Source: DATAVB01 sp036267955
GTDB lineage: Bacteria; Actinomycetota; Actinomycetes; Mycobacteriales; QHCD01
NCBI GenBank assembly: GCA_036267955.1
Contig: DATAVB010000134.1
Location: 1 to 64,000, forward strand
Reading direction: 5' to 3'
Length of the DNA: 64,000 nt
Shown: piece by piece, positions 7,617-17,072 of the stretch
How positions within the stretch are numbered: position 1 is the first letter of the stretch
How the letters are laid out: each line of letters opens with the position of its first letter
Translations under genes and position numbers: made by a program
Notes under the pieces: model-generated
What the model was told of the DNA's origin: nothing
What the model saw: only the letters and a program-made list of their open reading frames with translations
Database searches by the model: none

Positions 7617-8494
7617 TGACAATGAGGACTCCGATGGCCCATGTTGGCGGATCCACCGTGTCCAGCCGCGGCCGGCGCGGCCGCGTCGTCGCGTACCTCA
7701 TCGTTTCCGCGTGGGTGATCGTAAGCCTGGCGCCAGTGGTGTGGATGCTGGTGCAGTCGATCAAGCCGCCGCCGGACGTCTTCGCGATCCCGCCGAAATG
7801 GTTGTTCTCCGCGACCATCCAGAGCTACCGGGATCTGTTCTCGACCTCCAGCGGCTCGCATTTCGGTCGTTACGTGACGACCAGCCTGCTGGTCACGGTG
7901 GCCACGGCGGTGCTGGTGATGGCGGTCAGCGTGCCGGCCGGTTATGCCCTGACCTTCCTGCCGATCAAACGGCAGAATCTCTGGTTGATCCTGATCCTGC
8001 TGGCTTCCATGCTGCCGCCGATCGTCGTGGTCGTGCCGTTGTTCGAGTTGTGGCACAACCTCAACCTGCTGGATACGCCGACGGCGTTGATTTTCACTTA
8101 TACCGCGATGAATATCCCGTTCACGATCTGGCTGTTGCGCGGGTTCATGGTGCAGATTCCCCGCGAACTCTACGAAAGCGCCCGGGTCGACGGGGCCGGG
8201 CATTTACGCACCCTGGTCGGGGTGATCATGCCGGTGTTGCGGGCCGGGATGGCCGCGGCCGCGATCTTCGTCGTCATCTGGGGCTGGAACGAGCTGCTGT
8301 TCGCCGTCTTCTTCACGACGAGCAACCGCACCGCGCCGGCTGGGATTGTGGCGACACTCATCAGCGACCGTGGCATCAACTGGGGCAAGCTCTACGCGGC
8401 GGCGACCACGGTCGCGCTGCCGATCATCGTCTTCACCGTGGTGGTGCAGCGGCACGTGGTCCGCGGCTTCACCTTCGGCGCGGTAAAGGGCTGA
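7616..8494 (+). CDS. Sugar ABC transporter permease (MalG-type)
   Basis: 292 residues with six membrane segments. The EAA motif is ELYESARVDGAGHLRTLVGV near residue 185, and the C-terminus ends in VVQRHVVRGFTFGAVKG, as in MalG-like permeases. The start codon overlaps the upstream stop by one base (TAATG). It pairs with the MalF-type permease to form the translocation pore for the upstream binding protein. The operon ends here at a strong hairpin. Confidence 0.9.
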   Translation: MTMRTPMAHVGGSTVSSRGRRGRVVAYLIVSAWVIVSLAPVVWMLVQSIKPPPDVFAIPPKWLFSATIQSYRDLFSTSSGSHFGRYVTTSLLVTVATAVLVMAVSVPAGYALTFLPIKRQNLWLILILLASMLPPIVVVVPLFELWHNLNLLDTPTALIFTYTAMNIPFTIWLLRGFMVQIPRELYESARVDGAGHLRTLVGVIMPVLRAGMAAAAIFVVIWGWNELLFAVFFTTSNRTAPAGIVATLISDRGINWGKLYAAATTVALPIIVFTVVVQRHVVRGFTFGAVKG

Positions 8495-8504
8495 GAAAAG
8501 ACCA

Positions 8505-8556
8505 GCGGCGGTGAAAGGGCGATGTAGCTGAAGGACAGCGCGCCTTTCACCGCCGC
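8505..8556. terminator. Bidirectional hairpin terminator between converging operons
   Basis: GCGGCGGTGAAAGGGCG (8505-8521) pairs with CGCCTTTCACCGCCGC (8541-8556), leaving one bulged base and a 19-base loop. It lies between the permease stop and the converging aldo/keto reductase stop. Confidence 0.7.
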
Positions 8557-8562
8557 GGCGGG

Positions 8563-9615
8563 TTATCGCAGGTGTGGCGCGATCAGGCTGAGGTCGGCCG
8601 CGCTGAGCCGGTCGGTCGAGGTGTTGGCGTGATGCCAGAACGGGTAGCGCAGCGGCTGCTGGCTCACCTCGTCCAGCTTGGCCCGCTCGTCGTCGGTCAG
8701 CACGAGGTCGGCGGCGGCCAGGTTGTCCGAGAGCTGCTCGTCGGTGCGGGCCCCGATGATCACCGAGGAGACCCCCGGCCGCCCGAGCAACCACGCCAGC
8801 GACACCTGCGCGCCCGACACACCGTGCGCCTCGGCAATCTCGACCAGCACGTCGATGATGTCGTACAACTTGCCCTCGTCGTGCACCGGCGGCTCGTTCC
8901 AACCCTGGAAACGACGGGTGCCCTCCGGCGTCTCGGAATTGCGCCGATACTTGCCGGACAGCAGGCCGCCGGCCAGCGGGCTCCACACCAGAATGCCCAG
9001 CCCCTGGTCGAGCGTCACCGGCACCAGCTCGGACTCGGCGTCGCGGGCCTGCAGCGTGTAGTGGATCTGCTGGCTGACGAACCGCTCCTGGTCGCGCCGG
9101 TCGGAGATGGCCAGCGCCTTCATCAGATGCCAGGCGGCGTAGTTGGAGGCACCGATGTACCGGACCTTGCCCGACTGCACGAGGGTGTCCAGCGTGCTCA
9201 GGGTCTCCTCCAGCGGAGTCTGGCCGTCCCACTCGTGCATCTGGTAGAGGTCGATGTGATCGGTGCCCAGCCGGCGCAGGCTGTCCTCGACCTGACGGAG
9301 GATGTGGTAGCGGGATGCACCGGCATCATTGGGTCCGCTACCCATCGACATCCGTGCCTTGGTGGCGATCAGCAGGTCGTCCCGACGACCGGCGATGGCC
9401 TGGCCCAGGATCTCCTCGGACTGGCCAGCGGAATACACGTTGGCGGTGTCGATGAGGTTGACCCCGGCGTCGACGGCGATCGCGATCTGCCGCTTCGCGC
9501 CGTCGACATCGGTCGTACCGACCGGCTTGGCCCATCCCGTGCCACCGAATGTCATCGTTCCCAGGCTCAGCGACGAGACGCGCAGCCCTGAATTACCCAG
9601 CTGTCTATATTCCAT
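8563..9615 (-). CDS. Aldo/keto reductase
   Basis: 350 residues. The TIM-barrel signature MEYRQLGNSGLRVSSLSLGT opens the protein. The Asp-Tyr pair is in NLIDTANVYSAGQSEEILG, the catalytic Lys in LLIATKARM, and the His region in HIDLYQMHEWDGQTP. The NADP(H) pocket is SSVIIGARTDEQLSDNLAA. It closely fits the YajO/TAS-like group acting on aldehydes and sugar aldoses. It lies between a sugar importer and a polyol/uronate dehydrogenase, which suggests a role in processing imported carbohydrate. The substrate is unknown. Confidence 0.88.
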   Translation of the reverse strand: MEYRQLGNSGLRVSSLSLGTMTFGGTGWAKPVGTTDVDGAKRQIAIAVDAGVNLIDTANVYSAGQSEEILGQAIAGRRDDLLIATKARMSMGSGPNDAGASRYHILRQVEDSLRRLGTDHIDLYQMHEWDGQTPLEETLSTLDTLVQSGKVRYIGASNYAAWHLMKALAISDRRDQERFVSQQIHYTLQARDAESELVPVTLDQGLGILVWSPLAGGLLSGKYRRNSETPEGTRRFQGWNEPPVHDEGKLYDIIDVLVEIAEAHGVSGAQVSLAWLLGRPGVSSVIIGARTDEQLSDNLAAADLVLTDDERAKLDEVSQQPLRYPFWHHANTSTDRLSAADLSLIAPHLR

Positions 9616-9709
9616 ACCGGAATCCTACGACGAGCCTGCCGGTACGGTAAGACAGATCCTTCAGATGTGACTCTTTCAGCTGCGACAACGCCCGCGGAGA
9701 CTGCCGGAA

Positions 9710-11185
9710 ATGAACGCGATCCCTTTGAGCCAGGCCACGCTGGACCAACTCCCGCACGACGTGCCGCGCCCGTCGTACGACCGCACCGTGGCCAAAGTCG
9801 GCATCGTCCACCTGGGAGTCGGCGGGTTCCACCGCGCCCACCAGGCGAGATACCTCGATCAGCTGATGTCGCAGGGGATGGCGCTGGATTGGGGCATCTG
9901 CGGCGTCGGCGTGCTGCCGGGCGACGCCCGCATGGCCGAGATCATGGAGCGGCAGGACTGTCTCTACACGCTGGTGGAGAAGCACCCCGACAACACCCTC
10001 ACCCCGCGGGTCATCGGCTCGATCCTGGAATACCTGCACGTCCCGGCCGGTCCGGATGCGGTCATCGAACGCATGGCCCATCCGGACATCAGGATCGTCT
10101 CGTTGACCGTCACCGAGGGCGGTTACAACCTCGACGCCGTCACCGGCGCCTTCAAGTCCGACGACCCCGACGTTCGGCACGACCTGGAGGGCGGTGAGCC
10201 GCCGCGGACCATCTTCGGCCTGGTCACCGAGGCGCTGCGCCGGCGGCGCGACCGGGGCGTCCCGGCGTTCACGGTGATGAGCTGCGACAACATCGAGGGC
10301 AATGGCCACGCGGCGCAGCTAGTCTTCACCGCGTACGCCCGGCTCGCCGACCCCGCGCTGGCCGAGTGGATAGAGCGGGAGGTGCGGTTTCCGAATTCCA
10401 TGGTCGACCGCATCACCCCGGGCACCACCGACGCGGACCTCGCGATGGTCCGCGACGAATTCGGCATCGACGACGGTTGGCCGGTGGTGTGCGAGCCGTT
10501 CACCCAGTGGGTGCTGGAAGATTCGTTCTCCGCCGGCCGGCCGCCATATCAGGAGGTCGGCGTCCAGGTCGTGGACGACGTCCGGCCGTACGAACTGATG
10601 AAGCTGCGGCTGCTCAACGCCGGCCACCAGGCGATCGCGTACTTCGGTTACCTGGCTGGATACCGGATGGCGCACGAGGCCTGCCAGGATCCGAGAATCG
10701 CACAATTCCTGCTCGATTACATGGACCTGGAGGCCACCCCGACCCTCGACCCGGTCCCGGGAATTGATCTGGTCAGCTATAAACACGACCTGGTGCGCCG
10801 ATTCTCCAATCCCAACGTCCGAGATCCGCTGGCCCGGTTGTGCACCGACAGTTCGGACCGCATTCCGAAATTCCTGCTGCCGGTGATCCGGTTGCAGCTG
10901 GCCAATGGCGGGCCGATGGAGCGCGCGGCGGCGATCATCGCCAGCTGGGCCCGGTTCGCCGAGGCGGTGGACGAGGCGGGCGAGCCGATCACCCTCAACG
11001 ACCGGCTCGCCGACCAGTTGCACGAGCGGGCCGTCCAGGGCGGCACCGTCTTCATCGACAACACCGAGCTCTTCGGCGATCTTGGCGCCGACCAGCGATT
11101 CGTGGCGGCCTACCTTTCGGCGCTGGATTCACTGCACAGCGTGGGCGCGAAGGCCACGGTCGACCACCTATTGACGACCCGTTAA
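9710..11185 (+). CDS. Mannitol dehydrogenase/fructuronate reductase family protein
   Basis: 491 residues, the usual length for long-chain polyol dehydrogenases (MtlK/UxuB type). The NAD-binding start is VGIVHLGVGGFHRAHQARYL. The family signature with catalytic Lys, Asn and His is MKLRLLNAGHQAIAYFG near residue 300. It oxidises mannitol, or reduces fructuronate to mannonate, with NAD(H). A neighbouring enolase-superfamily dehydratase favours the sugar-acid role (mannonate next dehydrated to KDG), but sequence alone does not separate the two. Its stop codon directly abuts the stop of the converging dehydratase gene with no spacer. Confidence 0.87.
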   Translation: MNAIPLSQATLDQLPHDVPRPSYDRTVAKVGIVHLGVGGFHRAHQARYLDQLMSQGMALDWGICGVGVLPGDARMAEIMERQDCLYTLVEKHPDNTLTPRVIGSILEYLHVPAGPDAVIERMAHPDIRIVSLTVTEGGYNLDAVTGAFKSDDPDVRHDLEGGEPPRTIFGLVTEALRRRRDRGVPAFTVMSCDNIEGNGHAAQLVFTAYARLADPALAEWIEREVRFPNSMVDRITPGTTDADLAMVRDEFGIDDGWPVVCEPFTQWVLEDSFSAGRPPYQEVGVQVVDDVRPYELMKLRLLNAGHQAIAYFGYLAGYRMAHEACQDPRIAQFLLDYMDLEATPTLDPVPGIDLVSYKHDLVRRFSNPNVRDPLARLCTDSSDRIPKFLLPVIRLQLANGGPMERAAAIIASWARFAEAVDEAGEPITLNDRLADQLHERAVQGGTVFIDNTELFGDLGADQRFVAAYLSALDSLHSVGAKATVDHLLTTR

Positions 11186-12325
11186 CTACTGGTCGACGAC
11201 GGAGCCGTCCGCGTGCAGCCGGGTGACCACCTGGCGCGGTTTGTACGGGAACCGCTCGGCCGCGTCGTCGGCGAGCTCGATGCCGATCCCCGGAACGGTC
11301 GGAATCAACAGGTATCCGCCGTCCCGTTTGATCGGGCTGCGCACCATCTCGCTCTTCGGCGGCTCGTGCTCGCCCAGGGGGTATTCCTGTAACGCGAAAT
11401 TGGGAATGCAGGCGGCAAGTTGCAGGCAGGCGGCCGTGCTGACCGGACTCAGTGGATTGTGCGGCACCACGCCGACATGGCGCGCCTCGGCCAGGGCCGC
11501 GATCTTCTTTGCCCCGGTGATGCCGCCGCACATGCAGACGTCCGGCCGGACGTACTGCACGGCGCCGCGGGCCAGCAGCATCTCGAATTCGGATATGGTG
11601 TGCAGCCGCTCGCCGGTCGCGATCGGTATTTCGACATGGTCGGCGATCTGCGCCATGTCGTCGAAATTGTCCGGCAGCGTGGGGTCTTCGTAGAAGTACG
11701 GGTGATACTGCTCGATACCGCGCGCCAGCACCACCGCCTCGGCCGGAGTGAGCTGCCGGTGGATCTCGATGCACAGGTCGACCGCGTCACCGACGGCCTC
11801 CCGGTATTGCCGGACCGTCTCGATGGCGTTGCCCATCCGCGCCGCGTGGGTGGCGAAGAACGGCTCGTTCCGGTCGTCATCGGTGAACGGGGTGAGGTGC
11901 CCGACCGCGGTGAATCCCTGTTCCTTGGCCTCGACACAGCCGCGTACCAACTCCTCGCGGGTGCTGCCAAACACGTGGAAATAGACCCGCGCCTTGTCCC
12001 GGGTCGGACCGCCGAGTAGTTGGTGCACCGGTGCGCCGAAATGCTTCCCGGCGATATCCCACAGGGCGATGTCGATCGCACTCAACGCGCCCATGATGGC
12101 GGCGCCGCGGAAATGCGTCCACCGGTACAGATACTGCCAGTGGTGCTCGATGCGCAGCGGATCCTGGCCGATCAGGTACCGCTTGAAGGTCTCCACCACC
12201 GAGGCCGAGGCCTCAAGAAACCCCCACGCGCCGGATTCACCCAGCCCGGTTATCCCGGCGTCGGTGTGCACGCGCACGAAAAGGTACCGGTCGACATAAA
12301 TGGTCTCGATCTCGGTGATTCGCAC
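11186..12325 (-). CDS. Mandelate racemase/muconate lactonizing family sugar-acid dehydratase
   Basis: 379 residues from GTG at 12325, which has GAGGGG upstream. The open frame extends 16 codons further, without support. Enolase-superfamily fold: N-terminal capping domain RITEIETIYVDRYLFVRVHT, then metal ligands in LCIEIHRQLTP, YEDPTLPDN and ATGERLHT, and the catalytic-side His in VVPHNPLSP. The E-x-H-R-x-LTP segment resembles the mannonate/galactonate dehydratase groups. It probably dehydrates an aldonic acid to a 2-keto-3-deoxy acid. The neighbouring UxuB-like dehydrogenase supports hexuronate or aldonate breakdown, but KDG kinase and aldolase are not in the window. Confidence 0.83.
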   Translation of the reverse strand: MRITEIETIYVDRYLFVRVHTDAGITGLGESGAWGFLEASASVVETFKRYLIGQDPLRIEHHWQYLYRWTHFRGAAIMGALSAIDIALWDIAGKHFGAPVHQLLGGPTRDKARVYFHVFGSTREELVRGCVEAKEQGFTAVGHLTPFTDDDRNEPFFATHAARMGNAIETVRQYREAVGDAVDLCIEIHRQLTPAEAVVLARGIEQYHPYFYEDPTLPDNFDDMAQIADHVEIPIATGERLHTISEFEMLLARGAVQYVRPDVCMCGGITGAKKIAALAEARHVGVVPHNPLSPVSTAACLQLAACIPNFALQEYPLGEHEPPKSEMVRSPIKRDGGYLLIPTVPGIGIELADDAAERFPYKPRQVVTRLHADGSVVDQ

Positions 12326-12513
12326 TTCGCCCCTCTGGTCAGCCGGTGGTCGAGCCTGGTCGCAGTACGACAAACCTACCCGTCAATCAGGCAGCGTTGC
12401 CAGAGCGGTGACCGGAATCGACAGCCCGCAACCGGCCACTGTGGTGCCGGGCGACACGCCGTCGGGCGCGCCCCGGCCGGGGCCGACCGGGCGGCAATCC
12501 CTAAACTCGGCCC

Positions 12514-13134
12514 ATGGCGAGATATTTCGACGTACATCCGGAGAACCCGCAACGCCGGTCGATCGGGCAGGTCGTCGACATCCTGCACAACAACGGCGTG
12601 ATCGCGTATCCCACGGACTCGTGTTTCGCCCTGGGCTCCCAACTCGGCAACCGGGACGGGCTCGACCGGATGCGGGCCATCCGCCAGCTCGACCACCGGC
12701 ACCACTTCACCCTGCTCTGCAAGGATTTCGCCCAACTCGGCCAGCTCGTGCACATCGACAATGCCGTGTTCCGCGCAGTCAAGGCATCGACCCCGGGCAG
12801 CTACACCTTCATCCTGCCGGCCACCCAGGAGGTGCCGCGCCGGCTCATGCATCCCAAGAAGAAAACCGTGGGCGTACGGATTCCCGATCATGTTGTGGCG
12901 CAGGCAATCCTGGCCGAGCTCGGCGAGCCGCTGCTGTCCACCACACTGCTGCTGCCCGATCAGGAAGAGCCGATGACCCAGGGCTGGGACATCAAGGAAC
13001 GGCTCGACAACGAGGTCGACGCGGTGATCGACTCCGGCGACTGCAGCACCGAGCCGACGACGGTGATCGACTTCTCCGGGGACGAGCCGGAGATCGTCCG
13101 GCGCGGGGCCGGGGACACCTCCCGCTTCGAATAG
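12514..13134 (+). CDS. Sua5/YciO/YrdC-domain protein (threonylcarbamoyl-AMP synthase-like)
   Basis: 206 residues covering one YrdC fold: GVIAYPTDSCFALGSQLGNRDG near residue 28, then the Lys/Arg-rich binding strand PGSYTFILPATQEVPRRLMH, and KKKTVGVRIPDH. YrdC enzymes make L-threonylcarbamoyl-AMP for the t6A modification of tRNA. This copy looks closer to YciO, which has HHFTLLCKDF and a C-terminal DNEVDAVIDSGDCSTEPTTV and whose physiological role is less certain. It ends one base before the stop of the converging gene. Confidence 0.85.
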   Translation: MARYFDVHPENPQRRSIGQVVDILHNNGVIAYPTDSCFALGSQLGNRDGLDRMRAIRQLDHRHHFTLLCKDFAQLGQLVHIDNAVFRAVKASTPGSYTFILPATQEVPRRLMHPKKKTVGVRIPDHVVAQAILAELGEPLLSTTLLLPDQEEPMTQGWDIKERLDNEVDAVIDSGDCSTEPTTVIDFSGDEPEIVRRGAGDTSRFE

Positions 13135-13135
13135 G

Positions 13136-15256
13136 TCAACCGAGCTCGATCCGCACCTCGGTCCCGCCCGGCACTCCGGGGTGCCGCACCCACAGCACGC
13201 CGACCTCCGGATCGTGCCGCCAACTGTCCACTGTGGCCCCGTCCACTCGTACCGCGGTCGGCTCCGAGCCGACCCGAAGCGCGGTCACGACCGGCACGTT
13301 GTGCGGCGCCTCGCAGACGAAGCCCAGCGAGCCGTCGGCGCTCTCCCAGCCACGGATCCGGCCGGCGGAGGCGAGCAGCGGACCATCGCCCGCGTCGCGG
13401 GCGAGATCGCGCAGCCAAAAGACCTCCCCCGGGCCGACCTGCCGCTCTCGTACGACCGGCAGGTCGGGGTCGAGCAGGTCGAGGTACGTACCGCTGATCC
13501 GCTCCCCTCCCCCGGCCTCGGACAGCACGGCCCCGACGAGGTACGGGCCGCGGCGGACGCACAGCCAGTTGCCCGACGTCCAGGTCTGCCCGCCCGATTC
13601 GGCCAGGCCGCGGACCGCGTCGACCAGTTCCGCGGCCGCCTCCGCGGAGGTGGTGAAGGACGCCGGGTGCGCGTCCATGAACCGGACCTGTCCGTGGCCG
13701 ACCCGCTGCGCGCCGGCTTCGGAGAGATCCACCCCGAGCGCCTCGGCCAGGTGGTGCGCGCAGGTCGGATAGCGGCCGGTCCACCATTCCCGGATCTGGT
13801 GGTACGGATCGGAGCCGTCGCCGACGTACAGCAGGCTGCCGCCCCGGGCGACCCAACCGGCGAGTGCATAGTGGACAGCCGGCGAAGTCGGCTTCTGGAA
13901 CTCGTAGCTGAGGATCAGCACGTCGACGTCGTCGAGCGCATCCGGTGTGTCGGCGAGATTTTCCAGCTGTACCGGAAAAACCCGCTGTCCGTCGAAGAGC
14001 GGCGGCAACGCCAACCCGTAAAAGGCCGAGAAATGCAACTGTTCCCGGCCCTCGAGCGCGAGCGCGTTCTGCAGGCCGTCGTAATGTCCCTCGGCACCGC
14101 CGTCCGGCTGCCACCGCTGGAACATTGCGGTGTCCGACAGCAGCACGCCGATCCGCGGACCGTCGTTCCGCCATTCCACGTCCGGCTGGTCGAGGTCGCG
14201 GAGCGTCTGCATCGCAATCAGATAGGAGGTCGCAAAGGACGACGGGATCGGCTGCCGCTCATCGGAGCCCTCCCGCAGGTACGGCCGGTTGAAGATCCGG
14301 TTGGGCCACGGCGCGACCTCGAACCGGGACACTCCGGCATGCAGCAGCGAGGCAATCAGGGTGCGCTGGTAGTTGGCGAGGTAGTCCTCCCAGGTCCGGT
14401 CCGGATGGTCCTCGATCGGATCGGCCAGGAACCAGATGCGCCGGTCGGTGCCGCGGGTCAGGTCCTGCGCAATGCCGTACTCCAGGTACGCCGTCTCGAA
14501 GGTGCGCTCGGCCGGCCTTCCGGCATAGACGTTGGGCGTGCGGGCCGTGCCGGTCCAGACCTGGGCGATGGCGCCGTGCACCGCGGGCAGTTGGCGCAAC
14601 CGGGATTCCGGGCTGATGATCTGCCACTGTGTGTAATTCAGCAGGCTGTGCGTCGGCACGTAGAACCGCACGTCCCGGCCCTGCCGCAGCGCCTCGTCCC
14701 GGAGGGTCGCGGTGACCCGGTCCATGCTGCGGGACAGCAGGTGCTGCTTGAGCCGGCCGGACCGGAAATGCCCCTCGACCGACTCGTGCGGCGGCTGCCA
14801 CGGCTCACCGTAGAAGGCGCGCCATTCCCGCTTGAACGATTCGGAATATCCGGCCCGGGCCCAGAATTCCGGCTCCTCCAGGTGCACCCCCTCGACGCCC
14901 AGTTCCAACACCGGGCGCAGTTTCTCCACGAGATAGTCGGTGAATCCGATCGTGGGCACCATGTAGGGAATGTCGCGGCTTCGGCCGTGCAGGATCGGAT
15001 TGCCGGCACCGTCGGTCTGCGCGTCGTCCCAGTGGTGCTGCCCGTCCCACCGCCCGTCCAGGTAGTCCTGGTAGGTGCCCCAGGAGATCCCGGTCATGAG
15101 ATGGACGCGGTATCCGGCCTCCCGCCACCGGGCGATCCGGTCGACCGTGCTGTCGTCCATCCCGTAGACCATGACGAAGTCGGTACGCAGGTCGATCGTC
15201 TCGTCGTAGGGCGCCCGCTCCTGGAAGCCGGTCGCCTCGTATTCCCTGCCCCGCAT
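13136..15256 (-). CDS. Large putative glycoside hydrolase-like protein (GH42-like layout)
   Basis: About 706 residues from the ATG at 15256 (GAGG six bases before it). The frame is open to 15424, where the extra N-terminus looks non-coding. No signal peptide is seen. The first ~400 residues read as a TIM barrel, with a possible acid/base pair in GVEGVHLEEPEFWARAG near residue 127. The middle VDVLILSYEFQKPTSPAVHY plus GWVARGGSLLYVGDGSDPYH resembles the class I amidotransferase-like trimerisation domain that follows the barrel in GH42 enzymes. The end is a small beta domain (VVTALRVGSEPTAVRV). I do not recognise a named family, so the glycosidase role is inferred from layout. Confidence 0.6.
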   Translation of the reverse strand: MRGREYEATGFQERAPYDETIDLRTDFVMVYGMDDSTVDRIARWREAGYRVHLMTGISWGTYQDYLDGRWDGQHHWDDAQTDGAGNPILHGRSRDIPYMVPTIGFTDYLVEKLRPVLELGVEGVHLEEPEFWARAGYSESFKREWRAFYGEPWQPPHESVEGHFRSGRLKQHLLSRSMDRVTATLRDEALRQGRDVRFYVPTHSLLNYTQWQIISPESRLRQLPAVHGAIAQVWTGTARTPNVYAGRPAERTFETAYLEYGIAQDLTRGTDRRIWFLADPIEDHPDRTWEDYLANYQRTLIASLLHAGVSRFEVAPWPNRIFNRPYLREGSDERQPIPSSFATSYLIAMQTLRDLDQPDVEWRNDGPRIGVLLSDTAMFQRWQPDGGAEGHYDGLQNALALEGREQLHFSAFYGLALPPLFDGQRVFPVQLENLADTPDALDDVDVLILSYEFQKPTSPAVHYALAGWVARGGSLLYVGDGSDPYHQIREWWTGRYPTCAHHLAEALGVDLSEAGAQRVGHGQVRFMDAHPASFTTSAEAAAELVDAVRGLAESGGQTWTSGNWLCVRRGPYLVGAVLSEAGGGERISGTYLDLLDPDLPVVRERQVGPGEVFWLRDLARDAGDGPLLASAGRIRGWESADGSLGFVCEAPHNVPVVTALRVGSEPTAVRVDGATVDSWRHDPEVGVLWVRHPGVPGGTEVRIELG

Positions 15257-15448
15257 CACGGACCTCATCTCCACACGGACATTCGGCTCAAGCGTCGCGG
15301 TGATCGGGCCGGAGCACATCCCGGTTGTCAGGTATCGGCCAGATGGCCCGGGGCATGATGAGGACACCGGACCGGTCCCGGTCGGGCAGGTGTCCTGCCG
15401 GGGCGGTCCCGTTCGTCGTACCACTGGACGGCGTTACGAGGAGGACCT

Positions 15449-15772
15449 GTGAACTACCTGCTGATGATCTGTGGAGACGAGACCGCCGCGGACCACGCCG
15501 AAGAGGGCTGCGGCGGCTGGTCCGAAGAAATGCTGGAACGCGGCGTGGTGCGCGGTGGCGCCGGGCTGCGGCCACCGGCCAGCGCCACCACGGTACGGGT
15601 GCGGGACGACCGGGTGCTGCTCGCCGACGGACCGTTCGCCGAGACGAAGGAGCAGATCGGCGGTTTCACGCTGATCGAATGCGCCGACCTCGACGAGGCG
15701 ATCGCGATCGCGGCGAAGCATCCCGTCGCCGGCTACGGCGCCATCGAGATCCGACCGCTGTGGCACGGGTGA
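15449..15772 (+). CDS. YciI/DGPF-domain protein paired with ECF sigma factor
   Basis: 107 residues from GTG with AGGAGG just upstream. It begins MNYLLMICGDE and carries the hallmark LLADGPFAETKEQIGGFTLIE near residue 60, followed by DLDEAIAIAAKHP and IEIRP. These YCII-related DGPF proteins are ferredoxin-like dimers that typically lie directly before ECF42-type sigma factors, as here (GTGA overlap). Their biochemical role is unsettled, and a sensor or partner function for the sigma factor is suspected. Confidence 0.88.
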   Translation: MNYLLMICGDETAADHAEEGCGGWSEEMLERGVVRGGAGLRPPASATTVRVRDDRVLLADGPFAETKEQIGGFTLIECADLDEAIAIAAKHPVAGYGAIEIRPLWHG

Positions 15773-17004
15773 ACGACCCGGTCGAAACAGCGGTGGCCCA
15801 GGCATTCCGCGCGGAATGGGGGCAGGTCGTCGCCACCCTGATCCGAATGACCGGCGACTGGGATCTCGCCGAGGAGTGCGCGCAGGACGCCTTCACCGCC
15901 GCCCTGCAGCGGTGGGCCCGGGACGGCATCCCACGCCGGCCGGGTGCCTGGCTGACGACGACGGCACGCAACCGCGCCACCGATCGGCTGCGCCGGGAGG
16001 CGGTCGGCGCGGCCAAGCTGCGGGAGGTGGCGGCAATGCGATACGAACCGGAGCCGTACGAGAGGGACGACAGCGGGGTGCCGGACGACCGGCTGCGGCT
16101 GATCTTCACCTGCTGCCATCCGGCGCTCGCGCTGGAGGCCCAGGTCGCGCTCACCCTGCGCACCCTGGTCGGCCTGAGCACCGCCGAGATAGCCCGGGCA
16201 TTCCTGACCGGCGAGGCGACGATGACCAAGCGGCTGGTCCGGGCCAAACAGAAGATCCGGCACGCCGGGATCCCCTACCGGGTGCCGCCGGCCCACCTCC
16301 TGCCCGAACGCACGCCCGCAGTGCTGGCTGTGCTCTACCTGCTGTTCAACGAGGGTTACGCCGCCGCGACCGGAGCCGACCTGCTCCGCCGAAACCTCAG
16401 TACAGAAGCGATCCGGCTGACCCGGGTGCTCGTACAGCTGATGCCCGACGAGCCCGAGGCGGCCGGCCTGCTCGCGCTGATGCTGTTGCATGACGCGCGC
16501 AGTGATTCCCGGCTCGACGCGGCCGGCGACCTGGTGATGCTCGCCGACCAGGACCGTCTCGGCTGGGACGCCGCTCAGATCGCCGAGGGGACGCGGCTGC
16601 TCGGGACCGCGCTGCGGCGCCGGTGCCCCGGGCCCTACCAGGTGCAGGCCGCCATCGCCGCCTGTCACGCGAACGCGATCGACGCGGACGACACCGACTG
16701 GCCGCAGATTGCCGGGCTCTACGGGCAGTTGGCGCGATTCGTTCCCTCACCGGTGGTGGAGCTCAACCGGGCGGTCGCGGTGGGCATCGCCGACGGACCG
16801 GCCGCCGGGCTCCGGTTGGTCGACGCGCTGCGCGCATCGGGCGCGCTGGCCGGCTATCACCTGCTGCCGGCCACCCGGGCCGATCTGCTGCGCCGGCTCG
16901 ATCGCCCCGCCGAGGCGGCGCAGGCCTACCGGGAGGCGCTGGACTTGGCGGCGACCGATGCCGAGCGCCGGTTCCTGCGGCGGCGACTCGCCGGATCTTC
17001 ATAA
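15769..17004 (+). CDS. ECF42-type RNA polymerase sigma factor with C-terminal DUF6596/TPR-like extension
   Basis: 411 residues from the GTG overlapping the upstream TGA. Region 2 is VVATLIRMTGDWDLAEECAQDAFTAAL. Region 4 is VALTLRTLVGLSTAEIARAF with EATMTKRLVRAKQKIR. The ~230-residue extension after region 4 (LYLLFNEGYAA, ALMLLHDARSD, PYQVQAAIAACHANA, PVVELNRAVAV) is the C-terminal domain that replaces an anti-sigma factor in ECF42 proteins. Control is therefore expected through this domain and perhaps the DGPF partner. A paralogous pair is present at 43306-44903. Confidence 0.9.
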   Translation: MNDPVETAVAQAFRAEWGQVVATLIRMTGDWDLAEECAQDAFTAALQRWARDGIPRRPGAWLTTTARNRATDRLRREAVGAAKLREVAAMRYEPEPYERDDSGVPDDRLRLIFTCCHPALALEAQVALTLRTLVGLSTAEIARAFLTGEATMTKRLVRAKQKIRHAGIPYRVPPAHLLPERTPAVLAVLYLLFNEGYAAATGADLLRRNLSTEAIRLTRVLVQLMPDEPEAAGLLALMLLHDARSDSRLDAAGDLVMLADQDRLGWDAAQIAEGTRLLGTALRRRCPGPYQVQAAIAACHANAIDADDTDWPQIAGLYGQLARFVPSPVVELNRAVAVGIADGPAAGLRLVDALRASGALAGYHLLPATRADLLRRLDRPAEAAQAYREALDLAATDAERRFLRRRLAGSS

Positions 17005-17072
17005 GCACTGTCCTTCTGCGCCATGGCCGTTCGTCGGTGCGGTGGACACCCCTTGCGGAAAGGACCAAGAGA

